Made by a program: the position numbers and the translations under genes. The notes under the pieces are model-generated. The model was not told where the DNA came from. It ran no database searches and saw only the letters and a program-made list of their open reading frames with translations. A stretch of DNA of 34,839 nucleotides, from assembly GCA_012030715.1 (NCBI GenBank), contig JAAUUJ010000027.1:1-34839 (forward strand), read 5' to 3'. Each line of letters begins with the position of its first letter. The stretch's first letter is position 1. This stretch comes from Synechococcaceae cyanobacterium SM2_3_1 (GTDB lineage: Bacteria > Cyanobacteriota > Cyanobacteriia > Thermostichales > Thermostichaceae). Positions 22,069 through 29,368 of this stretch are shown here, piece by piece.

Positions 22069-23272
22069 GTGGTTACATCGGTGCAGTGGATCGGTGTCAG
22101 TCTGCTAATTGGCCTGCTCTGGCTATTCTGGCAACTGCGGGACATCTTACTGATGTTTTTTGCAGCGATTGTGATGGCAGTAGCCCTGGATACTCTCAGT
22201 CAGATCCCCCAGCGATATGGGTTTCGGCGAGGTCCAGCACTGGCCATGACTGCACTCACCTTGATCGTGGGGGCAATGATGGTCACTCTGATTGTGATTC
22301 CCCCCCTGATTGAACAGTTGAATGGCCTTTACCAGGATATTCAACAGGGTTTACAGGAGAATCCCCAGGAGTTTGCCGACTGGCTGGCACGATTGCAGGC
22401 ATCGATTCAGAATATTCTCCCCATCCAGCTGCAGGCGACCGATCCGGATGGCAATGCACTCTCGGCTGAGGAACAACTGCGATCGATCTGGCCCAGTTGC
22501 AGCCCACTCTTTCGGACTTCTGGCGACAGGCTCAGGGGCTGATCTCCTCCTCCCTCACGAACCTGGTGAGCCTATTTTGGTGTTCATCCTGACTATCCTG
22601 CTACTACTGGATCCACTCGCCTACACCCGTGTATTTACCCAGATCTTTCCCTGCTTCTACCGTCCTCGGATTGCGTTTATCCTGCAGCAATGTGAAGTAA
22701 CGCTCCGAAGCTGGCTGGTGGGAATTCTGCTGACCAGTGTCATGGTGACGCTTTTAAGTGCAATGGGCCTGCTGATCCTGAGGGTGCCCTACGTTCTTGC
22801 CAATGCAGTCCTGGCAGGCATGCTTAACTTTATACCCAACATTGGTCCCACCCTGAGTGTTGTGGCTCCGATGGCAGCGGCCCTGACCGTCTCTGCCTGG
22901 AAAGCAATATTCGTCCTGATCCTCTATATTCTGATCCAGCAACTGGAGAGTACCGTCCTGACGCCAGTGGTGATGTCACGGCAGGTATCGCTACTTCCGG
23001 GACTGACTCTTATGGCCCAGGTGGTTTTTGCCACTTTTTTTGGGGTGCTGGGCTTGCTGCTGGCAGTGCCTTTGGCGGCGGTATTACAGATCTGGATCCG
23101 GGAGGCCCTGATTCGCGATATTCTCGACCCCTGGACTACTCCTCGGGCTCTAGCTCCGCACATTTTCCCAGAATCCCATCCCTTATCCCCCTCCGCGGAA
23201 GCCTATCAGGACCGCTCGGTCTGTCCCTCTGGGCAAGAAGACAGTCATGGGGATCCCCCCCCATGCACATAG
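22069..23272 (+). CDS. AI-2E/PerM-family membrane permease, with two frameshifts
   Basis: About 400 residues when repaired. The family has roughly seven to eight helices and is named for the AI-2 exporter TqsA, although other members are Na+/H+ antiporters or unknown. The first frame (from a GTG at 22069) gives N-terminal helices (WIGVSLLIGLLWLFWQLRD, ALTLIVGAMMVTLIVIPPLI). It switches near 22490 to a frame reading AQLQPTLSDFWRQAQGLISS, and near 22578 to a third frame with VFILTILLLLDP, GMLNFIPNIGPTLSVVAP and VVFATFFGVLGLLLAVPLAA. All family parts are present in order, so indel errors are the simplest reading. A soluble tail of about 60 residues follows the last helix. Confidence 0.8.
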
Positions 23273-23273
23273 C

Positions 23274-23382
23274 TTAGGAATGTCCGAGGGAGATGCTCAG
23301 AGTGCCCATGAAGAGAAAAAGCAGGCTTGAGACCGTCCCCAAGAGCCGATCTGCTGATCAGGTCTTCAAGTCCACCGATCAT
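23274..23382 (-). CDS. Possible small one-helix membrane protein (frameshifted)
   Basis: The 23273-23667 gap has no convincing gene. The only protein-like signal is on the minus strand: an ATG at 23382 reads MIGGLEDLIS, and the adjacent frame reads ADRLLGTVSSLLFLFMGTL then SISLGHS and a TAA at 23276-23274. Together they would make a membrane peptide of about 35 residues, but a single extra base must be removed near 23350. There is no clear ribosome-binding site, and I do not recognise it as a known small photosystem subunit. The rest of the gap shows nothing I can name. Confidence 0.2.
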
Positions 23383-23694
23383 GGCCGCCAATCGCAATTC
23401 CTGAAGGTATGAATTCGCAGATCATTTGAGCAGAAGGAAATCATGTATCGCTCTGTTAAAAACTAAGAACCACGGGTGATCGGCGGAACTATAGTAAAGA
23501 ATGTGCAGGCATGCTTCCAGTCAGAGCTCGTGGAAGTTTTCTGCTTCGCTTACAGGGATAATCCAGCAGACAGAACTTTTGAGAGTTGTGCAGCAGTTCT
23601 CGGGTGCAGAGGCTTGCCTGTAGCTGTTTTGCCCCTCTCAGCTGTCTAAATCCTGATTCGAAGACTGATGTGTACTCAATTGCGGGAGAAGTCT

Positions 23695-24537
23695 ATGGCC
23701 AGGTTTGAGGTGATCATTGTTGGAGTAGACGGCTCAGGAGCCTCTGAACAAATGACTCAGACCCTACTGAATTTGCCGCTCTTTGCCCATTCCCGAATCA
23801 CTCTTTTGCATGTTGTCTCTTCGCAAATTTCTGCCGACAAGATGAAGTCAGAGTGGGAGCGGGGGAAAAAGCTCCTGGCTGCTTCTCTGGATTCTTTCCC
23901 CGTCAAACCCGGTATGGAAGTGACCACCCAGCTGGTGGAAGGGGATCCGAAAATTGTGGTCTGTGAAGCTGCCGCTGCCGCAGATAACCCTCTTGTGATT
24001 ATGGGATCTCGAGGCCGTAACCGCATTGCGGCTATTTTTGAAAACTCCGTGAGCCAGTATGTCTTTCAGCTGGCTTCCTGCCCGATGTTGCTGGTGAAGG
24101 ATGGCATTTTCATCAAACAGATTAATCGGATCATGGTGCCCATCAGCTCTGCTCCCACTTCCCAGAAAGCTCTGGAGCTGGCGATCGAAATGATTAAGGA
24201 TGCTCCAGGCAAACAACTGTTTCTGGCCCGTGTACAGATGGATCCGGATATGGGTTCCCGCGATGCGGTGGTGGAGGGAGCCGTAGCCACATTGAAGCGC
24301 TACAACATTGCCCATCAAATCTTCGCCGCCACAGGAGATCCAGGGCCAGAAATTACCCGACTGGCAGTGGAGAGTGGTGCAGATCTGCTGGTGATGGGCT
24401 CCCCAGACCGACGCCCGAATGCTGCCCGCAGCCTGCCGGATCTGGATCGGTTACTGGGCAGTTCCACCTCTGACTATGTGCGAGTCCATGCCGAATGTCC
24501 GGTGCTGATGGTGAGGTCTAAGACAGACACCGACTAA
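23695..24537 (+). CDS. Tandem universal stress protein
   Basis: 280 residues from the ATG at 23695, which has GGGAGA upstream; an ATG at 23668 would add nine residues. Two UspA domains are visible. The first starts EVIIVGVDGSG and ends MGSRGRNRIAAIFENSVSQY with a CPMLLVKD strand. The second starts NRIMVPISSAPTSQKALELA and ends VMGSPDRR with CPVLMVRS. The first keeps the ATP-type Gly-x2-Gly-like MGSRGRNR loop; the second is weaker. These cytoplasmic proteins accumulate under various stresses. It lies alone between a gene-poor gap and IS debris. Confidence 0.88.
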   Translation: MARFEVIIVGVDGSGASEQMTQTLLNLPLFAHSRITLLHVVSSQISADKMKSEWERGKKLLAASLDSFPVKPGMEVTTQLVEGDPKIVVCEAAAAADNPLVIMGSRGRNRIAAIFENSVSQYVFQLASCPMLLVKDGIFIKQINRIMVPISSAPTSQKALELAIEMIKDAPGKQLFLARVQMDPDMGSRDAVVEGAVATLKRYNIAHQIFAATGDPGPEITRLAVESGADLLVMGSPDRRPNAARSLPDLDRLLGSSTSDYVRVHAECPVLMVRSKTDTD

Positions 24538-24578
24538 ACGCAGGGTAGTGCTAAATAAGTAATGGTGCATTGTAGTGA

Positions 24579-25035
24579 TCAATGAAATACCAAATGGCAT
24601 TCTTGTGCTTCGGCTTCATCACATGCACCAATATAGACCCCAACAATTTCACGCGTATCCACATCCAGAGCTAACCCTATCCACTGTTTGTTCCCTTGTA
24701 TGGTCTATGAATGATCACATCTCATCACATTGAATGATCAGTCTCCCCTTTTTTTGGGTGTCACCTGGACTGGACGGGGAACTTGGGCATATTTCTCGTT
24801 GACATAGGTTTGCAACCACTGCTCAGAGACCTGAGCGACACGAGCGATTCCAGCCAGAGAGAGACGTTCTTGAAGCAATCGATCAATGAGTTCTCGTGTA
24901 GCTAGGCAATCACTTTTTGGTGGGATGTTCAACAAACTGTCGCCCACACTGCTGGCATTTGAATCGTTGTTTTCCATTATGGATGTGTCCATTCTTGACA
25001 GTTTGAGAAGAAGTACAACTAGGGCAGGCAGACAT
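24579..25035 (-). mobile_element. Decayed IS1-family transposase remnant (insA plus part of insB)
   Basis: Read on the minus strand, pieces of a cyanobacterial IS1-type transposase appear in order but in different frames. They are a zinc-finger stretch (CPSCTSSQTVKNGHI, then CQQCGRQFVEHPTKK), the InsA helix-turn-helix (LIDRLLQERLSLAGIARVAQ), then InsB pieces (IIQCDEM, a TGA where Trp is expected, then NKQWIGLALDVDTREIVGV). The sequence stops before the rest of the catalytic domain. Several frame changes, one nonsense codon and a 3' truncation show it is inactive. No clear terminal inverted repeats could be identified. Confidence 0.75.
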
Positions 25036-25109
25036 GAGGAAGGCTTATTGAGCAAAACTCAATTAGTCTATCATTACATCTAGCACCCCTTGCAGTCTGA
25101 TGGCAGTCA

Positions 25110-25288
25110 AGAGGGAAACATTCTTTATGAATTTCCACCAGCTGCTGGAGCACAGCGAGTTGTTGTTTGTTAAGTTTGGTGGGAGCCTGCTGAGTACGAA
25201 CCTTGAGGGCAATCGAGCTGGTTTCACGATAGCGTTTGAGAAGCGACTGAATGATCTTCTGACGTAGGTGGAGAGAATAGGGCTTCAT
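25110..25288 (-). mobile_element. Truncated IS630-type transposase remnant
   Basis: The minus-strand frame from the ATG at 25288 reads MKPYSLHLRQKII, then LLKRYRETSSIALKVRTQQ and TKLNKQQLAVLQQLVE. This matches the N-terminal helix-turn-helix region of IS630/Tc1-mariner transposases common in cyanobacteria, with about two dozen residues missing between the first and second pieces. The catalytic domain is absent. It sits immediately next to the IS1 remnant, so one element may have landed in or beside the other before both decayed. Confidence 0.65.
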
Positions 25289-25474
25289 AGATGGCAGATC
25301 CTGTGCAGACATCACTTTATATTGCATCACCCGACTAGACTGGAAAACGCTGTAGACACCATATATAGCGATCAGGCACGACTCATGCGGTGCTTAAGGT
25401 CGCATTTCTTAATAGACAAGGACTTGAGCCTGCTAGCATCTTCCCTCTGATGTCTGATTGCTATAGATCAGGTG

Positions 25475-25506
25475 GTTACAACATTTAACAACAAGTTAAA
25501 CAACAA
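25475..25506 (+). promoter_or_regulatory. HLR1-like direct-repeat operator upstream of the allophycocyanin genes
   Basis: Three imperfect direct repeats lie in a row: GTTACAAC (25475), TTAACAACAA (25485) and TTAAACAACAA (25496), spaced about one helical turn apart. They resemble the HLR1 element bound by the OmpR-type regulator RpaB in cyanobacteria, or another OmpR/PhoB-family site. The rest of 25331-25756 holds no gene: it is an AT-rich leader, and this is the clearest signal in it. Confidence 0.4.
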
Positions 25507-25512
25507 ATCCTC

Positions 25513-25539
25513 TTGAACTATCATTTCCTGTAATAGAAT
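25513..25539 (+). promoter_or_regulatory. Candidate sigma-70 promoter for the apcD4-apcB3-isiX unit
   Basis: TTGAAC at 25513-25518 and TAGAAT at 25534-25539 are separated by 15 bases, a short but possible spacing. The position just downstream of the direct repeats suits activation or repression by a bound regulator. This would leave an untranslated leader of about 210 bases before the apcD4 ATG. The call is tentative. Confidence 0.3.
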
Positions 25540-25756
25540 GCTTAACCATGAGATCGATTTGTCATGACTGATGTACAGTTTTATGCTTAAGCGATCTCTC
25601 CTTGAGTTGAAATAATCTTGCCTGGATGTATGGCGTCCATATTTCTGGCACTTTGCACAGTTCGATATTGCACTTAAAGCACTTCTCCAGGTGCATCAGT
25701 TCGTATTGGTTTCATTTGCAAATGTTAAATTATTTCATTGAAGAGGTTTTTGGGTT

Positions 25757-26230
25757 ATGAGTGTTGTTGCAAAAGTGATCGCCCAGTCAGATCGAGCAAG
25801 CCGTTTTCTTAGTAATGCAGAACTGGATCAACTCCAGGCCTTTTTTGACAAGGGCATGGCACGTATTAGTGCGGTACAAAAACTGGCTGCCAATGAACAA
25901 AAAATTGTAGAGGAGGGCAGTAAGCGGTTTTGGGCTCAGTGTCCAAATACCCCCAGCAACAGTGGCAACCCTCAAAAAACGGCTCTCTGCCAACGCGATC
26001 AGGGCTGGTATATCCGGCTTGTCAGCTATTGTGTTCTGGCGGGAAATTCCAAGCCCCTCGAAGATATTGGACTGAATGGCATGCGCGATATGTACATCTC
26101 CCTGGGTGTGCCCCTTGCCAACTTAAAGATCGCCATGAGCTGTATCAGGGAAGTTGCGCTGGGAACCCTTAATCAGGAAGAGAAGGTGCTTGCAGCCCCC
26201 TACTTTGATCAATTAGTGCGGGCATTTTAA
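25757..26230 (+). CDS. apcD4: ApcD-like allophycocyanin alpha subunit (ApcD4 type)
   Basis: 157-residue phycobiliprotein alpha-type subunit. It starts MSVVAKVIAQSD like ApcA/ApcD. ALCQRDQGWYIRLVSYCVLA gives the chromophore Cys (residue 78) followed by the Gly-Trp that marks ApcD rather than ApcA. The stretch before that Cys (PNTPSNSGNPQKT) is about three residues shorter than in ordinary ApcD and has lost the PGGNAYG pattern. It ends AAPYFDQLVRAF. It pairs with the following beta subunit; in characterised LoLiP strains (from memory) ApcD4 and ApcB3 form far-red-absorbing helical allophycocyanin. A GAAGAGG ribosome-binding site precedes the ATG. The number 4 is inferred from gene order and the atypical pocket. 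Confidence 0.82.
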   Translation: MSVVAKVIAQSDRASRFLSNAELDQLQAFFDKGMARISAVQKLAANEQKIVEEGSKRFWAQCPNTPSNSGNPQKTALCQRDQGWYIRLVSYCVLAGNSKPLEDIGLNGMRDMYISLGVPLANLKIAMSCIREVALGTLNQEEKVLAAPYFDQLVRAF

Positions 26231-26310
26231 GCTTGATGCCAATGAAATGAATGGGATAGCCACATTTTTATTGAGTGGTTTCTCTTTTCCAGCATCATTT
26301 CCCACAAGGG

Positions 26311-26334
26311 TTACTCCACTGAGAAATGGAGTAA
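26311..26334 (+). promoter_or_regulatory. Perfect hairpin in the apcD4-apcB3 spacer
   Basis: TTACTCCA (26311-26318) and TGGAGTAA (26327-26334) form an uninterrupted 8 bp stem with an 8-base loop. No T-run follows on the plus strand, so it does not look like a terminator. It lies about 60 bases before the apcB3 start and could protect or process the mRNA, or be a palindromic binding site. Confidence 0.5.
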
Positions 26335-26392
26335 AAACTGATCATGTCACGCTATTCACATCGTCTGAAAATAAGCTTAGGTGAGAACCGTC

Positions 26393-26878
26393 ATGCAAGA
26401 TACGATCACTGCATTAATCAATCCTGCGGATCAAAAGGGTGCCTATTTAGAGGGTGCCGAACTGGAAAAGCTACAACAGTATTTCCAGCGTGGAAGTCTG
26501 AGAGTGAAAGCAGCAAGGCAAATTGGGGCAGGCTCCTCCAGTATCATTAGTGCTTGTGTTGCCAAAAGTCTTCTGTATGGAGATATTACCTGCCCTGGGG
26601 GAAATATGTATCCCACCCGACGCTATGCTGCCTGTTTACGGGACCTCAATTATTTTCTCCGTTATGCCACCTATGCCATGCTGGCCAGCGATAGTTCGAT
26701 TCTGGATGAGCGAGTCCTGAATGGGCTCAAAGAAACCTATCAATCTTTAGGAGTTCCTATTGATCGAACCATTATCGCTCTCCAGGCCATGAAAGAGGTG
26801 ATCTCCCAACAGATGGGTTCTGAAGCAGGCCAGGAGATTGATGTTTACCTCGATCACATCATTGCTGCCCTGAGCTAG
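26393..26878 (+). CDS. apcB3: ApcB-like allophycocyanin beta subunit (ApcB3 type)
   Basis: 161 residues, the standard length of allophycocyanin beta. It begins [13 protein letters not shown], nearly as in Apc[21 protein letters not shown] carries the bilin-binding Cys-81 and the Asn-71 that is methylated in phycobilisome beta subunits, and [19 protein letters not shown] is also conserved. One notable change is Cys-67 in place of the usual Arg before Pro-Gly-Gly. The ATG at 26393 follows AGGTGAG; the GTG at 26381 lies inside that ribosome-binding site and is less likely. It is separated from apcD4 by 162 bp containing a strong hairpin. Its pairing with an ApcD-type alpha subunit and its position before an IsiA-like gene indicate ApcB3 of the low-light cassette. 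Confidence 0.85.
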   Translation: MQDTITALINPADQKGAYLEGAELEKLQQYFQRGSLRVKAARQIGAGSSSIISACVAKSLLYGDITCPGGNMYPTRRYAACLRDLNYFLRYATYAMLASDSSILDERVLNGLKETYQSLGVPIDRTIIALQAMKEVISQQMGSEAGQEIDVYLDHIIAALS

Positions 26879-26898
26879 ATCCCTCGGCGGCTTCCACG

Positions 26899-26927
26899 GG
26901 CCTGTCTGGTCTGGATAGGCCTTTTTT
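26899..26927 (+). terminator. Weak intrinsic terminator or attenuator between apcB3 and isiX
   Basis: GGCCT (26899-26903) can pair with AGGCC (26917-26921), followed by six T. The 5 bp stem is short for a full terminator, so partial read-through into isiX is expected. This would set a lower level of the membrane protein than of the phycobiliproteins. Confidence 0.5.
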
Positions 26928-26956
26928 GAATACCCACTGCGATCAATCTAATTACT

Positions 26957-28384
26957 ATGGAACCTACAAGCAGAACTCAGGAGCCATACCCCTGGTGGGC
27001 TGGCAATGCCCGCTTTCTTCAACTGTCTAACACCTTTATCGTGGCCCATGTTGCTCAGGCGGCTCTGATCATGTTCTGGGCAGGGGCAACCACTTTATTT
27101 GAACTGGCGGTGTATTCACCAGAGCAACCGATGTACACACAGGGGCTAATTCTTCTGCCTCATCTGGCTGCAGAGGGCTGGAGTCCCATTGTGGATGGAT
27201 CCCTCGTCAAGACATTTCCCCTCTTTAGTATTGGTGTCATTCATGTTGTGGCTGCTGGGGTTTTAGCCGCTGGAGCTTATTTTCACTGGAACCGCCTGCC
27301 CCAAGGTCTGGATCAAGCATCGGGTCGGGCAGAAAAGTTCCACTTTGAGTGGGATGATCCGGCCAGGTTGGGTCTGATCTTGGGACACCATCTGTTGATT
27401 CTGGGGGGAGGCGCTCTCCTGTTAGTGTTCAAAGCTATGGTCGTGGGTGGTTTGTATGATCCCCACACAGGAATCGTCAGGACGGTCACCTCACCTACCC
27501 TGGATCTAGCCACCATCTGGGATTACCGCACACACCTGTTCGATGTTGATAACCTGGAAGACCTGGTGGGGGGACATATTTATGTGGCTGGAATTCTGAT
27601 CCTGGGTGGCACCTGGCATATACTAGTACGCCCTTTTTCCTGGGTGCAGCGAAGTTTTCAGTTTAATGCGGATGGCATCCTCTCCTACTCACTCTTTGGG
27701 ATCGCTCTGGCGGGGTTTGCCGCTTCTTATTTCTGTGGCTTCAATAGCCTGGCCTATCCAGAGGCTTTTTATGGGCCAACCCTGCAGCTCAAGTCTGCCT
27801 TTACACCTTACTTTGTGGATCCCCATCCCACGATGGCAGTGGGGTACACCTCCCGAACCTGGCTGGCTAATGCTCACTTTTACCTGGCGTTTTTCTTCCT
27901 GCAAGGAAGTCTCTGGCATTTCTGGAGATCCTTGGGTTTCCAGGGCAGTTCCCTGATCCGTAACTGGCAGCAAGCCCTGGTGGAAACCAGTGAAAATCCT
28001 GCCCTCGCCTATCAGCGTGTTGAATCAGTTCAGCCGACACCGCAACTGCAGGTGCAATATGAAATGCCCATGTTTGACCAGGGACCCATGCTGGGGTGGG
28101 CAGGAGCTTCGGCTGAGTTGATGTACGAAAGAGCAGGTGGGCAGGAGCAACGTTTTTCTGCCATGCAGAACAGTTTAAGCAGTGTTCTTTACCAGACCAG
28201 GTTTCAGGCTGTAGTAGACATTTTCTATCAGGCATCCGAGCAAGGCAATCGGGAACAAAATGAGCTGGATAGACGTGGGGGGTTAGAAGATCTCTACGAT
28301 CCAACACGTCCCTCTGCGCGACGACCGAACCATCCTCAACCCATCGCAGAGTCATCATCTCAGCTCAGTTACGGATTGGGTTAG
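26957..28384 (+). CDS. isiX: CP43-like chlorophyll-binding antenna protein with C-terminal extension (IsiX type)
   Basis: 475-residue member of the CP43/IsiA/Pcb antenna family. Residues 1-345 contain six membrane helices (about 27-50, 88-110, 137-161, 205-225, 241-261, 301-325) with chlorophyll-ligand histidines such as VAHVAQAA, GVIHVVAAG, ILGHHLLIL, GGHIYVAG, GGTWHILV and GSLWHFW. The large lumenal loop of true CP43 is absent, so it is an accessory antenna. Residues about 346-475 form a soluble tail with LQVQYEMPMFDQGPMLGW and a polar, Pro-rich end that ordinary IsiA lacks. It directly follows apcD4 and apcB3, the order of the LoLiP cassette. The ATG at 26957 has a poor ribosome-binding site. 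The alternative name is a variant IsiA/Pcb; the family itself is certain. Confidence 0.85.
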   Translation: MEPTSRTQEPYPWWAGNARFLQLSNTFIVAHVAQAALIMFWAGATTLFELAVYSPEQPMYTQGLILLPHLAAEGWSPIVDGSLVKTFPLFSIGVIHVVAAGVLAAGAYFHWNRLPQGLDQASGRAEKFHFEWDDPARLGLILGHHLLILGGGALLLVFKAMVVGGLYDPHTGIVRTVTSPTLDLATIWDYRTHLFDVDNLEDLVGGHIYVAGILILGGTWHILVRPFSWVQRSFQFNADGILSYSLFGIALAGFAASYFCGFNSLAYPEAFYGPTLQLKSAFTPYFVDPHPTMAVGYTSRTWLANAHFYLAFFFLQGSLWHFWRSLGFQGSSLIRNWQQALVETSENPALAYQRVESVQPTPQLQVQYEMPMFDQGPMLGWAGASAELMYERAGGQEQRFSAMQNSLSSVLYQTRFQAVVDIFYQASEQGNREQNELDRRGGLEDLYDPTRPSARRPNHPQPIAESSSQLSYGLG

Positions 28385-28413
28385 CAATCATCTTAATTCT
28401 GACTGATGATCAG

Positions 28414-28440
28414 CCCCGCTTCTAGCCGCGGGGTATTTTT
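28414..28440 (+). terminator. Intrinsic terminator after isiX
   Basis: CCCCGC (28414-28419) pairs with GCGGGG (28428-28433) around an 8-base loop, followed by TATTTTTATTT. It closes the photosynthetic unit and lies at the 3' end of the convergent diguanylate cyclase gene, whose stop codon lies in this tract. Confidence 0.8.
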
Positions 28441-29368
28441 ATTTAGATACAACAATTGTGTCTCTTCCTGCTTTTTTCGCTTGATATAGAGCTTGATCGG
28501 CTTTAGTAATAAACTCACTTATAGAGGTGCCTGAAATAGGACTAAAGGCTACTCCCAGGCTCAGAGAAACTTCGCAATCTATGGCTTGATCGAGATGCTG
28601 AACTCTCACTGTTTTTACTTGGTGCCGAATCTCTTCAGCAATGATCAGACTCTCTTCGAGTGTTGTGTCGGGAAGAACCAAGGCAAATTCTTCTCCCCCA
28701 TAGCGGGCCGCCAGATCAGTTGTTTTTTTCAAGGACTGATAAATGATCGAGGCAATTTCCCTTAAATACAAGTCACCCACCGGATGACCGTAGGTATCGT
28801 TGATTCTCTTAAAATGATCAATATCGCAGAGGATCAGAGAAAGATTCTTTTCATGAGCGCTATCTTTCTGATCCCAGAACTGCTCCAGATAATGATCAAA
28901 GTGTCTCCGGTTCGCCAGCTGGGTGAGTTCATCGATAATCGATAACCGCTGAAGCTGTCGCATTGCCCAGCTCATCTGAAGAAGTCGGCGAACTCGATGG
29001 CGAAAAACCGTCAGATGAATAGGCTTGGTAATATAGTCAATTGCCCCAGCTGCAAAAGCGCGGTTGATCGATGCATCATCATCCAGAGCAGTAATCATGA
29101 GAATAGGAGGGCAGCTCTGTCCGTAGATTCTCTGGAGTTCACTACAGCATTGGAAGCCATCCATCTGGGGCATCATGGCGTCTAAAAGAATAAGATCGGG
29201 GCGTCGATCTTGACAATGAGCAAGACATTGATGTCCATCGTCTGCTTCTATACACATGTATCCTTCCTGTTGGATTAACCGTTTTAAGAGCAGCCTGATT
29301 GTTTTCTCGTCGTCAACCACGAGAACTGAGAAATTTTGATTTGGCACAGTCACATCATTCACATGCAT
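28439..29368 (-). CDS. Response regulator with GGDEF (diguanylate cyclase) output
   Basis: 309 residues: a receiver domain (about 12-130) with VLVVDDEKT, the phospho-acceptor in DLILLDAMMPQMDGF and the YITKP lysine, then a GGDEF domain (about 150-309) with LTQLANRRHFD, LCDIDHFKRINDTYGH and the active-site YGGEEF. It therefore probably makes cyclic di-GMP when phosphorylated. The inhibitory site upstream of GGEEF reads KTTD instead of the canonical Arg-x-x-Asp, so product feedback may be weak. The start directly abuts the stop of the hybrid kinase, so the two form an operon and a likely kinase-regulator pair. It converges with isiX. Confidence 0.93.
   Translation of the reverse strand: MHVNDVTVPNQNFSVLVVDDEKTIRLLLKRLIQQEGYMCIEADDGHQCLAHCQDRRPDLILLDAMMPQMDGFQCCSELQRIYGQSCPPILMITALDDDASINRAFAAGAIDYITKPIHLTVFRHRVRRLLQMSWAMRQLQRLSIIDELTQLANRRHFDHYLEQFWDQKDSAHEKNLSLILCDIDHFKRINDTYGHPVGDLYLREIASIIYQSLKKTTDLAARYGGEEFALVLPDTTLEESLIIAEEIRHQVKTVRVQHLDQAIDCEVSLSLGVAFSPISGTSISEFITKADQALYQAKKAGRDTIVVSK

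Noticed and set aside
23273..25756. tRNA genes or a CRISPR array in the gene-poor stretches
   Set aside because: No T-loop-like GTTCGA box with matching stems and no regularly spaced repeats were found by eye.
26311..26334. Intrinsic terminator between apcD4 and apcB3
   Set aside because: The stem is strong but is followed by A residues, not T, on the transcribed strand.
26957..28384. Photosystem II CP43 (psbC)
   Set aside because: The large lumenal loop between the last two helices is missing and the C-terminal tail is foreign to PsbC.
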